From NCBI RefSeq assembly GCF_009729015.1, contig NZ_CP045482.1, positions 740,001-804,000 on the forward strand: DNA of 64,000 bases, written 5' to 3'. Position 1 is the stretch's first letter. Each line of letters opens with the position of its first letter. This DNA comes from Acidianus ambivalens (GTDB lineage Archaea; Thermoproteota; Thermoprotei_A; Sulfolobales; Sulfolobaceae). Under the pieces are notes generated by a model. It was not told the DNA's origin. It saw nothing but the letters and a program-made list of their open reading frames with translations, and ran no database searches. Positions 46,044 to 54,157 of this stretch are shown in pieces. Made by a program: the position numbers and the translations under genes.

Positions 46044-47450
46044 ATGTATATAATTCATTCAAGAAACGGCAAAGTATTAATTTATTTGAGCATAAATTCT
46101 CATATGAAAAGTATTAACTTAAGCCTGGTAGTGGACGAGAATCTTAATCCGTTACCAACTTATAAGCAATTAGTAATATCAATTGCAAAAGTTGCTGGTA
46201 AAAATAATAAAATTTCATTTGCTTCACTAATAGGGTGGCCTTTGCTTGCGGTAAAATCTGAGGGTGGTGGATATTATATTTTTGATGAGACCGGTAAATT
46301 TTCTACTTCGATTAACTCCTTTATATTACAAGATTATAATAAAATAATTTCAATGATAGAAAAAACTTCTGATGAATCGCAAGTACTAGAACTAATGAAT
46401 TCAATTAGATGGGATGAAGTTAGAGGCTCTTCAACTATTCATTTTGACTTTGTGATGAATCAGGACTTTAAAAATCTATTAAAGTTAGGAAGCTCACAAT
46501 TACCTCTACAAATTTTAGACAGGAAATTGAAAGATATAGACGTTCAGTTCTTAATTTCGGATATACAAGGAGCGGCAAATAAAATGATCTCGGAAATAGA
46601 TCTAATAGAAAAGACTAAAGAAAAAATTTCGGAAATAATAGCAATAATAAAAGGAAAGAGAGTTGAAAAACGGAGGCAAATAGAGAGCGAATATGATGCA
46701 AAAATTATGGCAAAGAATGAGGAATTAAAGAAGATAGTGAATGACGAGAAGACTAAGGTTGAAGAAGAAATTAAGCAGTACTCTTCTCAGCTTTACTCTA
46801 AGCTTCCAGATATTGAAGTCTTAATAGCGAAGGCTGAACTAGATAAGGAAGCTGGTTTCATAGATAGTACCTCTTCTGTAAATAGTATAAAGGAAAAATA
46901 TCTTAATGAGATTTCTGAGAAACTTAACGAAATAAAGGAAAAACACAAGGTTGAAATTAGAAGACTTAGAGGTGAGTTAAATGAATTAAATTCGATGAAA
47001 CAAAAGGATATAAACAAAATAAACGAAGAAATTAAAAAACTGGATGAATTGCAACAAACAATAATATCCAAGTTAAATAATGTAGAAAGTTCTGAAAAAG
47101 CAATCCTGGATAAACTGCAGAAATTACCTAGATTTATATCGATTTTAGTAGAAGATAAAGCTGAGATAATAGTTCCTCTTTTGGTAGCTCAAATTGACTC
47201 AAGAAAAGTTGTATTACCTCCTCAGATATATAAAGGAGGTAAAAAAGGGTTCTTTGGAGGAATATTCAAGAAAGATCCATCAGAAATTTCAGAGAACGTT
47301 GAAGGTGGAGAAATATTTGTAAATAATTTCGACTTCGCTGTACAAGACAACTTGAGGAATTATAAGGATTTAATAGAAAAAGGACTTCAAGAGTTATCCG
47401 AAGAAGGTTGGAACGTAAGGAGAAGTTTGGACGAATATTATATGAAGTAA
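46044..47450 (+). CDS. Large coiled-coil protein, first gene of an unrecognised three-gene cassette
   Basis: 468 aa. A globular N-terminal domain (~1-150, starts YIIHSRNGKVLIYLS), then long coiled coils (~185-370; heptad-rich EIKEKHKVEIRRLRGELNELN and EEIKKLDELQQTIISKL), then a C-terminal domain with PPQIYKGGKKGFFGGIFKK and a final helix. No family recognised. The layout resembles structural partners of ATPases (rod with two heads). A winged-helix/coiled-coil gene follows after 45 bases and an AAA ATPase after that, so the three form an operon. ATG at 46044 after a TATA-like TTTATTTAAATAA. Confidence 0.6.
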   Translation: MYIIHSRNGKVLIYLSINSHMKSINLSLVVDENLNPLPTYKQLVISIAKVAGKNNKISFASLIGWPLLAVKSEGGGYYIFDETGKFSTSINSFILQDYNKIISMIEKTSDESQVLELMNSIRWDEVRGSSTIHFDFVMNQDFKNLLKLGSSQLPLQILDRKLKDIDVQFLISDIQGAANKMISEIDLIEKTKEKISEIIAIIKGKRVEKRRQIESEYDAKIMAKNEELKKIVNDEKTKVEEEIKQYSSQLYSKLPDIEVLIAKAELDKEAGFIDSTSSVNSIKEKYLNEISEKLNEIKEKHKVEIRRLRGELNELNSMKQKDINKINEEIKKLDELQQTIISKLNNVESSEKAILDKLQKLPRFISILVEDKAEIIVPLLVAQIDSRKVVLPPQIYKGGKKGFFGGIFKKDPSEISENVEGGEIFVNNFDFAVQDNLRNYKDLIEKGLQELSEEGWNVRRSLDEYYMK

Positions 47451-47495
47451 TACTTAGAACTAGTGGTTTAAAATAATCATAATAAGAGTTAATTC

Positions 47496-48011
47496 ATGTT
47501 AAGTGAAGAACTAGTTATTTCTGCCCTTAAGGAACTTTATGATGGTAGACCAGTTGCATTTTCTAAAATTAAGAGGAAATTAAAAGCCGATGGAGAAGAA
47601 TTGTCTTTAGTACTTGAAAAATTGGAAAAAGAAGGAAAAATCAGGAAAATTGAAAGTGGGAGCGGTAAATCCTTTGAATTAACTTCATCAAACAATGATG
47701 ATAATAAATTTGATTTATTGTTAAAGGAAATTACAGAGATTAAAGACGAAATTAAGAAACTGCAGGAGGCAGTATTAGAAAAGAAGAAATTAAGCGAAAA
47801 TTACTTTGACGAAATTTACAACGAAGTCAAGGATAACCTGGGCTATGCACACTTGAAGGACATTAGAATAGAAATGGGATTAACTAAAGAGGAGTTTTAT
47901 TCTAAGTTAAAGAGGCACATTGAGGAAAATTATGAGTTAATTGCAGGAGGGGAAGAAGGATTCGTCAAAAAAGGCTCAGTTTATGGTATTATAATAAAGA
48001 GGAAGAGGTGA
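47496..48011 (+). CDS. Winged-helix/coiled-coil protein, second gene of the cassette
   Basis: 171 aa. Residues ~1-65 look like a winged helix (LSEELVISALKELYDGRPVAFSKIKRKLKADGEELSLVLEKLEKEGKIRKIES). A coiled coil follows (~75-105, LLKEITEIKDEIKKLQEAVLEKKK), then a second winged-helix-like domain (~115-171) ending VYGIIIKRKR. Two DNA-binding-like heads joined by a coil suggest an adaptor to DNA. The stop is 6 bases from the ATPase gene. Confidence 0.6.
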   Translation: MLSEELVISALKELYDGRPVAFSKIKRKLKADGEELSLVLEKLEKEGKIRKIESGSGKSFELTSSNNDDNKFDLLLKEITEIKDEIKKLQEAVLEKKKLSENYFDEIYNEVKDNLGYAHLKDIRIEMGLTKEEFYSKLKRHIEENYELIAGGEEGFVKKGSVYGIIIKRKR

Positions 48012-48017
48012 TGAAAA

Positions 48018-49361
48018 ATGATATGTAATATTCCAAAAGTAACTGTAACAACTTGGAATTCAAATAATGTAATCCTGGTAGGGCCTACGTATAAACAATA
48101 CTTGGATAAAGCTCTAAACTCAATAAGAAACAACGATATTGCCTCAATTATAGGCCAACCAGGGATGGGTAAAACTACAATATTGAAAAAAGTCCAGGAA
48201 ATCGTAAAAGACGCGCTATATATGGATCTGGCAAGTAAAAATGAAATAGAGGATGAATTCTGGAGTAAAATAGACAAGAACGAAATTAGGCAGAAGGTCT
48301 TACCTAGGCTTGATAAGAAAAAATACGGCTATTCCTTTTGGAAGAGATTACTTGGAATAAAATTTGAGGATTGGCTAAATAAGGTATGCGGTAAATATAA
48401 TGACCCTCTCCTTAGGTTATACTGTTTTGATTACCAAAAGGACTTTGACGGAATGATAAAGGCAATAAGCGACTTAAAAGAGATTGAACATCTATCTTTA
48501 CTTATAGACGAAGTAAGGGAAAATCATATTCCGAAAATTCATAGACTAATAAACTCAGGTTTGGGAGTCCCAATATTAATGGCAGTGCCTACTGAAGTTT
48601 ATAGTAAAATTACGGATTTAGCTATAAGGAGAAGACTGGACGAAAGTAGAATATCCCTCGATAATGCCTTAACTTCAGAGGACATTAAGGAAATAGTTGA
48701 TGCGTATTGTCACGAAATATCTGACGATCTCTTTCCAATAGTTTTATCTTTATGGAACGGAAGAGAACTTAACACCGTAAGCTCTATACTTCAGTTTATG
48801 AAATCTGAAGTAGAAAAATTTGAAAAAGAATGCTCTGACTCCCAAGACGTCGTAAACTGTGTAAAAGAGAAGTTGAAGGAATCTCACAGCCTTAAAAATC
48901 CTGAAGAAGAGTCAAAGCAATTAGAGAAAATGATAAGGGATTTATTATCATCGTTAACCAAGGAATTCCAGGTAACTTACGTTCATCCCAGAGGAAAAAG
49001 AGTTGAAGTAAAAGGTAAGTATATAACCTTAGGAATATTCTTTATTAAAGACGGCAACGCTTACGTAGGTTTAGTGAAATTATTGAATGATGATAGGACT
49101 GATGACGACGAAGTGAAATTACTTTCGATGTTAGAAAAAGTTGAACATGAGAAGAAGGAATATCCGGTTGAAAAGAGGTTTATAATAACTAATTCTCAAA
49201 AGCTCAATGTAGACAGCACTGTAACAAAGGTAGAGTTAACTACAATGGAAGCGATTAGAATATTACAAGGAGATTCCGAAATTCTAGAGGAAAAACTAAA
49301 AGAAATACTGAATTCATTTAGCACTAAAACTTCGTCAGCAAGCGCAGTTGTAAGTACTTAA
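48018..49361 (+). CDS. AAA/STAND-type ATPase with nuclease-like C-terminal domain, third gene of the cassette
   Basis: 447 aa. Walker A GQPGMGKT at residues 46-53; Walker B LSLLIDE with Asp164-Glu165; a helical lid region with IRRRLDESRISLDNALTSEDIKEIV resembles Orc1/Cdc6-type AAA proteins. The last ~110 residues (VTYVHPRGKRVEVKGKYITLGIFFIKDGNAYVGLVKLL...RFIITNSQKL) look like a PD-(D/E)xK-type core with an imperfect motif (LVK instead of ExK). It may load or move DNA with its two partners. The end overlaps the convergent PaREP1-like gene by 27 bases. Family not recognised precisely. Confidence 0.65.
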   Translation: MICNIPKVTVTTWNSNNVILVGPTYKQYLDKALNSIRNNDIASIIGQPGMGKTTILKKVQEIVKDALYMDLASKNEIEDEFWSKIDKNEIRQKVLPRLDKKKYGYSFWKRLLGIKFEDWLNKVCGKYNDPLLRLYCFDYQKDFDGMIKAISDLKEIEHLSLLIDEVRENHIPKIHRLINSGLGVPILMAVPTEVYSKITDLAIRRRLDESRISLDNALTSEDIKEIVDAYCHEISDDLFPIVLSLWNGRELNTVSSILQFMKSEVEKFEKECSDSQDVVNCVKEKLKESHSLKNPEEESKQLEKMIRDLLSSLTKEFQVTYVHPRGKRVEVKGKYITLGIFFIKDGNAYVGLVKLLNDDRTDDDEVKLLSMLEKVEHEKKEYPVEKRFIITNSQKLNVDSTVTKVELTTMEAIRILQGDSEILEEKLKEILNSFSTKTSSASAVVST

Positions 49362-49811
49362 ATTTCCTCGGGAAGACTTTTTTCGTAAGTATTCCTTTGC
49401 AACTTCTATCAATTTTTTGCAGTACTCCATTCTTACTCTAAAGGAATCTTTATCTTGAGGTCTTGGATGAAATTCTGCGTGAAGTTTTTCTGCATTTAGA
49501 AAATACTTTACAATTTCCGTATTATTTTCCTTAAAGGACAAATATTCTGCTAAATTATAGTAATCTTGATAAGAGGAAATATCCATTTCTTCAAGTTCAG
49601 CTATTGCCCTAAATATGTAAGATAAGGCTTTCCAACAAGTTTCTCCGTCGCTAGCCTTTATTTCGTATTCCCTACTTAGTTTTATATAAATTTTTATTCG
49701 ATCTTCTCTAGCTAAAGATGATAAGAACGCCTCGACCAATGTATCAGAGACGTCTTTTCCTAAACTTTCTACTATAAAGTTATAAATTGTATCAGGAATT
49801 TCTATTTGCAT
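49335..49811 (-). CDS. PaREP1-like helical protein
   Basis: 158 aa, all helical. DTLVEAFLSSLAREDRIKIYIKLSREYE, then WKALSYIFRAIAELEEMDISSYQDYYNLAEYL and KLHAEFHPRPQDKDSFRVRMEYCKKLIEVA: the LHAEF segment and order of helices match the PaREP1/PaREP8 family. More distant from the tandem pairs at 11 and 26 kb. Function unknown. Convergent overlap with the ATPase gene. ATG at 49811. Confidence 0.65.
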   Translation of the reverse strand: MQIEIPDTIYNFIVESLGKDVSDTLVEAFLSSLAREDRIKIYIKLSREYEIKASDGETCWKALSYIFRAIAELEEMDISSYQDYYNLAEYLSFKENNTEIVKYFLNAEKLHAEFHPRPQDKDSFRVRMEYCKKLIEVAKEYLRKKSSRGNLSTYNCAC

Positions 49812-49850
49812 AATATTACTTTTGAGTCAAAGTTAATAAGAAGATAACGA

Positions 49851-50047
49851 AGCCATTGTCGACAGTTTCAGTAAATCGTGAAGATACACTTTGTTGAAAC
49901 AATTAGTCACATCAGATGAATATATCACGACGAGTTATAATGATTAAAGATGTGCGGGTTTCCTCACATCTGTAAAGGGAGAGATCGGAAGTACTCAGTT
50001 GAAGCCCAAGGGCTAAGGATTGAGTAAATTCAATGAGGACCAAACCA
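49851..50047 (+). mobile_element. Miniature deletion derivative of the IS607-type element
   Basis: About 197 bases. The left end AGCCATTGTCGACAGTTTC followed by GTAAATCGTGAAG matches the IS607 left end (AGCCGTTGCCAACAGTTTCC...TAAACCGTAAAG). The right half keeps codons for the TnpB tail (MCGFPHI: ATGTGCGGGTTTCCTCACATC), the AGCCCAAGGGCTAAGGATTGA hairpin block and an end like ATGA-GCCCAAACC. Both transposition ends and the omega-RNA-like region are thus kept while tnpA and nearly all of tnpB are gone. Its right end supplies the last codons of the neighbouring ATPase gene. Confidence 0.7.
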
Positions 50048-51319
50048 CATCCATTTCCATGCTTTTATTACTCTTATTTCATCAATCACTTTTTCCTCGT
50101 CGTCAAAGGTTATAATGAACTTTTCTATTCTTTTCTTCCCTGCTTTCTTTTCTAACTCCTTTAATCCTTTAATTTCCCTTTCATCGTTAAGCGTAAAAGT
50201 TACTTGATAAGCGTAACGAACCTCATTATTTATCTTTATTATGAAATCAACTTCATTCTTACCGTGATAGTAAAAAATTGAATCTCCTCCATATCTCCTC
50301 CTTAGCTCTAGATATACAGCATTTTCAAGGAGAGAACCGAGGCTCTCGTTCAATTTATAGCCTACAACATTTGATAAACCTTGGTCTACAGAATAGACCT
50401 TCTTTTCTCCTTTCACCATCTCCTTCAAGGATGGAGATAGAGGAGGTACAAAATAAATTAACATAGAATCTAAAAGGCAAGAAGTGAACCTTTCCACAGT
50501 ATTTAATGGAATATTTAAAGACCTAGAAATCTTCCTAAAGGAAATTCTGTTTCCCACATTCGAAATATAAAAGAGGGATAATTCCCTTAATTTTACCTCT
50601 TGCCTTATTTTGCACTGAGTTATCACGTCCTTAGTTATTATATCGTCGTATAAATTGAGTAAAATTTTATCCTTAATCTCGCTGTTAACTACTGCTGGAA
50701 AGCCTCCAAATTTTAGAAATTCTAAAAATAACCTTTTAATTTCCTCCTCTCTGGCTAAAAGATCGATTTCTCTCCCAATTTGTACACCTTTAAACTTTAA
50801 ATATTCAGAAAAAGATAAAGGTAATACTTCAACTGAAATGTGCCTTCCAGCTAATACTTCCCTAACTTTTCCTTTATTAATAATTGAGGTAGATCCAGAA
50901 ACTGCTACGTAAGCCTCTTTTCTGTCTATTAAAGATCTGACGAATCCCTCCCAACCTTTAACTTTCTGAACCTCATCAAGAAAAATATAGGGCTTTCCAT
51001 TTATTCCAGTCTCTTCTCTATATATTTGTAAAAGAGAAAATAGTTTATCAGCATTATCAATTTCAGCAAACCTAGAATCTTCAAAGTTAATTAAAAGTGT
51101 AAGAAAAGGGCTAATTTTCTCCTCTTTTATTAGATGAGAGATTACTTGATTAAATATTGTAGACTTCCCGCTCCTCTTAACTCCTACAACATCTGCTACA
51201 AACCCCGATTTCATTATGTCTAACACTTGTTTTGAGTAATTTCTAGGATAGCCTGTAAATTGCTCCTTATACCAGAAATTCCAGTCAATTAATGCTTTGA
51301 GAATTTTCTCCCTATCCAT
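50030..51319 (-). CDS. AAA_14/DUF4143 ATPase
   Basis: 429 aa. Walker A VGVKRSGKST at residues ~46-54, Walker B YIFLDEVQKVKGWE near residue 110, sensor-like VSGSTS, the LSFSEYLKF segment, a winged helix (~245-285), and the DUF4143 C-terminal domain with KNEVDFIIKINNEVRYAYQV, a PD-(D/E)xK-like core. This ATPase family is common in archaea; function unknown. The final residues (WFGPH and stop) are encoded by the right end of the small IS derivative, so its C-terminus has been altered. Upstream lie two operator-like repeats. Confidence 0.85.
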   Translation of the reverse strand: MDREKILKALIDWNFWYKEQFTGYPRNYSKQVLDIMKSGFVADVVGVKRSGKSTIFNQVISHLIKEEKISPFLTLLINFEDSRFAEIDNADKLFSLLQIYREETGINGKPYIFLDEVQKVKGWEGFVRSLIDRKEAYVAVSGSTSIINKGKVREVLAGRHISVEVLPLSFSEYLKFKGVQIGREIDLLAREEEIKRLFLEFLKFGGFPAVVNSEIKDKILLNLYDDIITKDVITQCKIRQEVKLRELSLFYISNVGNRISFRKISRSLNIPLNTVERFTSCLLDSMLIYFVPPLSPSLKEMVKGEKKVYSVDQGLSNVVGYKLNESLGSLLENAVYLELRRRYGGDSIFYYHGKNEVDFIIKINNEVRYAYQVTFTLNDEREIKGLKELEKKAGKKRIEKFIITFDDEEKVIDEIRVIKAWKWMWFGPH

Positions 51320-51327
51320 TATAAGAG

Positions 51328-51390
51328 ATATGGGTCAAAAATTCATAAATTTGACTCATAATATGGGTCATTTTTACGTAAAATGACTCA
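51328..51390 (-). promoter_or_regulatory. Two tandem 30-bp operator-like repeats before the DUF4143 ATPase gene
   Basis: On the minus strand, TGAGTCA and TGACCCATAT enclose AT-rich centres twice, at 51361-51390 and 51328-51358. Each unit is an imperfect inverted repeat, and the two are direct repeats of each other separated by two bases. They end 9 bases before the ATG at 51319 and so cover the core promoter, where a bound regulator would control transcription. Confidence 0.45.
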
Positions 51391-51450
51391 CACTGCAGGC
51401 CAAAATAGCAATTACTAGAAAACTTAACTTTCAGATTCACTACAAAATTT

Positions 51451-51876
51451 TCACTTACTAAAATATTTCCTAATCTTCTTTGGCAAGTCATCACAGCAAT
51501 TAGCTATGTTTAAAATCATTTTTCCTTTAGTTTTACTATGTAGAAATTTTATTCCTATAGAATCAACTCTACTATTAGAGTGTACTATTCCTATGTACTT
51601 CTTAGGATCTGTTCTAATGCCGTATTTTTCCTTATCCTTCATTAAATTGTCTATTGTAGAAATTATTTGAGTAACATCGGCAGACCTCATAGTGCTTGTC
51701 TCCTCAATAATAATTACTAACTCTCCACAATTTAATAAAAGGTCAGCGTGTTTCGTTTCTTGCAAACCGTAAATCTTGTCTAGATCTATGAGTTCGCATT
51801 CTCTCATTTTTGTTTTCAAATCGCATTTATCCCTAGCCAAGAATATTTCCTCTTTCATCCAAAAGTTCTTCAGCAA
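51451..51876 (-). CDS. Hypothetical partner of a truncated ATPase, possible nuclease-like fold
   Basis: 141 aa, or ~135 from the internal ATG (MKEEIFLARDKCDLKTKMREC). Its 5' end overlaps the ATPase fragment by ~44 bases. The core HADLLLNCGELVIIIEETSTM followed by QIISTIDNLM has the D...E-x-E/T strand order of PD-(D/E)xK enzymes but lacks the Lys. Such small genes after an ABC/AAA-type ATPase occur in several defence modules; this is inference. Function unknown. Confidence 0.45.
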   Translation of the reverse strand: MLKNFWMKEEIFLARDKCDLKTKMRECELIDLDKIYGLQETKHADLLLNCGELVIIIEETSTMRSADVTQIISTIDNLMKDKEKYGIRTDPKKYIGIVHSNSRVDSIGIKFLHSKTKGKMILNIANCCDDLPKKIRKYFSK

Positions 51877-52147
51877 CTTTAGTAAATTCAGATTCCATTA
51901 TTCCTTCATCCGTTATTTCGATTGGATCTACTTTTGAATGATTTCCTTCACTTTTAATTAAATATGCCACAACTTTGTCCTTACTAAGTATTTCGTTGTC
52001 TTTAAATCCTAAGTCTTTAGCCTTGTCTAAGTGAGATGAAAGAGCTATAAGGTTACTAATGGATGATAGAAGATAATCGCTATGAGTTGTAATAAATATG
52101 TATTTTTTAGAGTTTACTGCTCTTGCAATCATTTTAGCCGTTGCCAA
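51833..52147 (-). pseudogene. C-terminal end of an ABC/AAA_21-type ATPase, cut by IS607 copy 2
   Basis: The genuine coding part runs from the IS boundary at 52134 to 51833 (~100 codons): KMIARAVNSKKYIFITTHSDYLLSSISNLIAL, which is the H-loop end (TTHSDYLL) of SMC/OLD-like ATPases. The open frame begins with three codons from the IS. The Walker A half is absent: to the right of the IS lies the por operon, not the missing piece, so a deletion followed the insertion. The downstream partner gene at 51451-51876 is intact. Confidence 0.75.
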
Positions 52148-52200
52148 CAGTTTCCAATAAACCGTAAAGTTTATATTATTTCATCATAAATTCTTATACA

Positions 52201-52779
52201 ATGCTAAGACCTAAGGAAGTATGCCAACGCTTAGGAATATCCTATGCAACGCTTAGAGAATACGTAAAGAAGGGTTACATCAAACCAGTAATATTACAGA
52301 GTGGAAAGTGGAGGTTCAGAGAAGAGGACGTAGAAAAACTGATGGGAATCGTTAGAAAGAGGAAAGTGATCCTTTACGCGAGAGTGTCATCAAACGCACA
52401 GAAAGATGACTTAATAAACCAAGTAAAATACCTAGAGGAGAACGTTAAAGATTACGACCAAGTAATAACTGACGTGGGTTCTGGATTAAACATGAAGAGG
52501 AAAGGATTCCTCAAATTATTAAGAATGATACTAAACAACGAAGTGTCGAAAGTAGTCATAGCTTACCCAGAAACACTGACAAGGTTTGGTTTCGAGATAA
52601 TAGAGGAAGTGTGCAAAGCACATAATTGCGAACTCGTGGTATTAAACAATGAGGACAAAACACCAGAACAAGAGTTAATCGAAGACCTAACCTCAATCCT
52701 AGTCTCCTTTAGCGGAAAATTGCAAGGAATGGGGAGTCAAAAGAAGGTGGAAAAGTGTGTCGAAGAACTTAAGAATTAA
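52201..52779 (+). CDS. tnpA: IS607-type serine recombinase TnpA with damaged active site
   Basis: 192 aa. HTH (~1-50) and the nucleophile region ARVSS (Ser63) are identical to copy 1. The conserved D-R-L-x-R motif, present in copy 1 as Asp124-Arg125, reads Glu124-Thr125-Leu-Thr-Arg128 here. In well-studied serine recombinases this Arg is essential, so the protein is probably inactive although full length. The C-terminal end is slightly shorter than in copy 1. It overlaps tnpB by 23 bases. Confidence 0.85.
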   Translation: MLRPKEVCQRLGISYATLREYVKKGYIKPVILQSGKWRFREEDVEKLMGIVRKRKVILYARVSSNAQKDDLINQVKYLEENVKDYDQVITDVGSGLNMKRKGFLKLLRMILNNEVSKVVIAYPETLTRFGFEIIEEVCKAHNCELVVLNNEDKTPEQELIEDLTSILVSFSGKLQGMGSQKKVEKCVEELKN

Positions 52780-54046
52780 ATCACTCCAACCAGAGGAGGA
52801 GTACATTTACCTAACTTACTCCTTGGAGAATGATAAGAAGGAGGAGACGAAAATACTACTGGAGAACTACAAAAATCTACTGCAGAAAGCATTAGACTGG
52901 TTATGGGAGAGGGTGAAGGTAGAGAGAAAAGAAGCGAAGAAGGGTAAGAAAGTACTCACTAAGGTTAAAATAACCTTGCCTAAGAAAAAGCAAGTATACA
53001 ATACGCTAAGGGATGAATTAGAGAAGATCAACAAGTTAGCTTCACACTACGTTGATAAGGCAATTAATGACGCCTACTCAATACTGGAAAGTTGGAAGAG
53101 GAGGGCTGAAAAGGGACAAGCATCACTGATGAAACCTAGATTGAAGAAGGTTTACGTTAGGGTAAAATCAACTCTTAGGAAGGTTGATGGCGAAGAGGTT
53201 AGGATTACAGTAAGACCTTACGAGTATATTACCTTCTCTTGGTCTCACACTTGGTTTTCACGAAGGGTTAAGGGGCTAGAACTAGGTGAGCCCGTGATAA
53301 AGGAGGATAAGGTGTATTTACCGTTCCGTTACAGATTACCTTGGTTTACTCCCTTAGATTTCCTAGCAATTGATAGTAACCTCTACACTCTAGACGCATA
53401 CGATGGAGAGAAGTTTATCGCGTTTTCCTTGAAGGAGTTGTACAGTTTAAAATACGGTATGGAGTTGAAGAGGGGTAGAATACAGTCTTTCGCTTCAAAG
53501 CACGGTAGGAAGGGGAAAGAATTGTTGAGAAAATATTCCCACCGTGAGAGGAACCGCGTGTTGGATTATATTCACAAGTTCGTTAACAGTTTGCTGGAGA
53601 TGTACCCTATGACGACATTTGCTGTTGAGAAGTTGAATAAGCAAGAGATGTTTGAAGATGCTAACGACTCCCTTTCTAAAAAGATTTCACGGACTGTGTG
53701 GAGGACTATACACCGTGTGCTAAAGTATAAGGCACCGCTTTACGGTTCCTTTGTTAAGGAGGTAAACCCATACCTCACTTCAAAGTCCTGCCCCAGATGT
53801 GGATGGGTTTCCCGAAATGTTGGCAGGACTTTTCATTGTGAGAGGTGTGGGTTCACTCTAGATAGACAACTGAACGCGTCACTAAATATTTACCTCAAAA
53901 TGTGCGGGTTTCCCCACATCCGTTATATTCCGCGGGTGTGGGTTGGGGTTATCCCGCTAAAGGGGCGGAGGGGTAACGGGTTTACCCGTGACTCTGGTGA
54001 AGCCCAAGGGCTAAGGGTTGATATTAAATATTATGAAATCCTATGA
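52757..54046 (+). CDS. tnpB: TnpB RNA-guided nuclease, intact
   Basis: 429 aa. Helical N-terminal region (~1-195), then the RuvC-type nuclease split by a zinc finger. Catalytic acids are Asp206 (AIDSN), Glu291 (AVEKLNK) and Asp369 (LDRQLNASLN). The zinc finger is CPRCG...CERCG near 350-368. TnpB cuts DNA matching a guide carried by the omega-RNA and thereby helps the element persist. This is the only complete TnpB in the window. The final ~60 codons coincide with the GC-rich omega-RNA region. Confidence 0.9.
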   Translation: MSKNLRIKSLQPEEEYIYLTYSLENDKKEETKILLENYKNLLQKALDWLWERVKVERKEAKKGKKVLTKVKITLPKKKQVYNTLRDELEKINKLASHYVDKAINDAYSILESWKRRAEKGQASLMKPRLKKVYVRVKSTLRKVDGEEVRITVRPYEYITFSWSHTWFSRRVKGLELGEPVIKEDKVYLPFRYRLPWFTPLDFLAIDSNLYTLDAYDGEKFIAFSLKELYSLKYGMELKRGRIQSFASKHGRKGKELLRKYSHRERNRVLDYIHKFVNSLLEMYPMTTFAVEKLNKQEMFEDANDSLSKKISRTVWRTIHRVLKYKAPLYGSFVKEVNPYLTSKSCPRCGWVSRNVGRTFHCERCGFTLDRQLNASLNIYLKMCGFPHIRYIPRVWVGVIPLKGRRGNGFTRDSGEAQGLRVDIKYYEIL

Positions 54047-54058
54047 AGCCCAAACCCC
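53898..54058 (+). ncRNA. Probable omega-RNA / structured right end of IS607 copy 2
   Basis: Almost the same sequence as 6471-6631, with the ACGGG-TTT-ACCCGT and AGCCCAAGGGCT hairpins. The guide would be the flank starting at 54059 (CTATATTACTTAG...). Inferred from TnpB biology. Confidence 0.45.
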
Positions 54059-54157
54059 CTATATTACTTAGCTTTACTTTCCACAACATATTAAAAATTA
54101 TTGTCATAAGTTAATAAGCACTAAGCGTAAGGATTAAGAAAAAGAGTTTGAGCAAAT

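Larger units (their letters stand above)
52135..54058 (+). mobile_element. IS607-family insertion sequence, copy 2 (ISC1904/ISC1913-like)
   Basis: About 1.92 kb, same ends and orientation as copy 1 at 4701-6631. Here tnpB is a full single frame but the recombinase has lost two active-site residues. It interrupts an ATPase gene. The ends are nearly identical to copy 1 while the tnpA tail and tnpB middle diverge. Confidence 0.9.

Noticed and set aside
51312..51494. Minus-strand 60-codon frame before the DUF4143 gene
   Set aside because: It spans the operator-like repeats and the preceding gene's end; no protein features.
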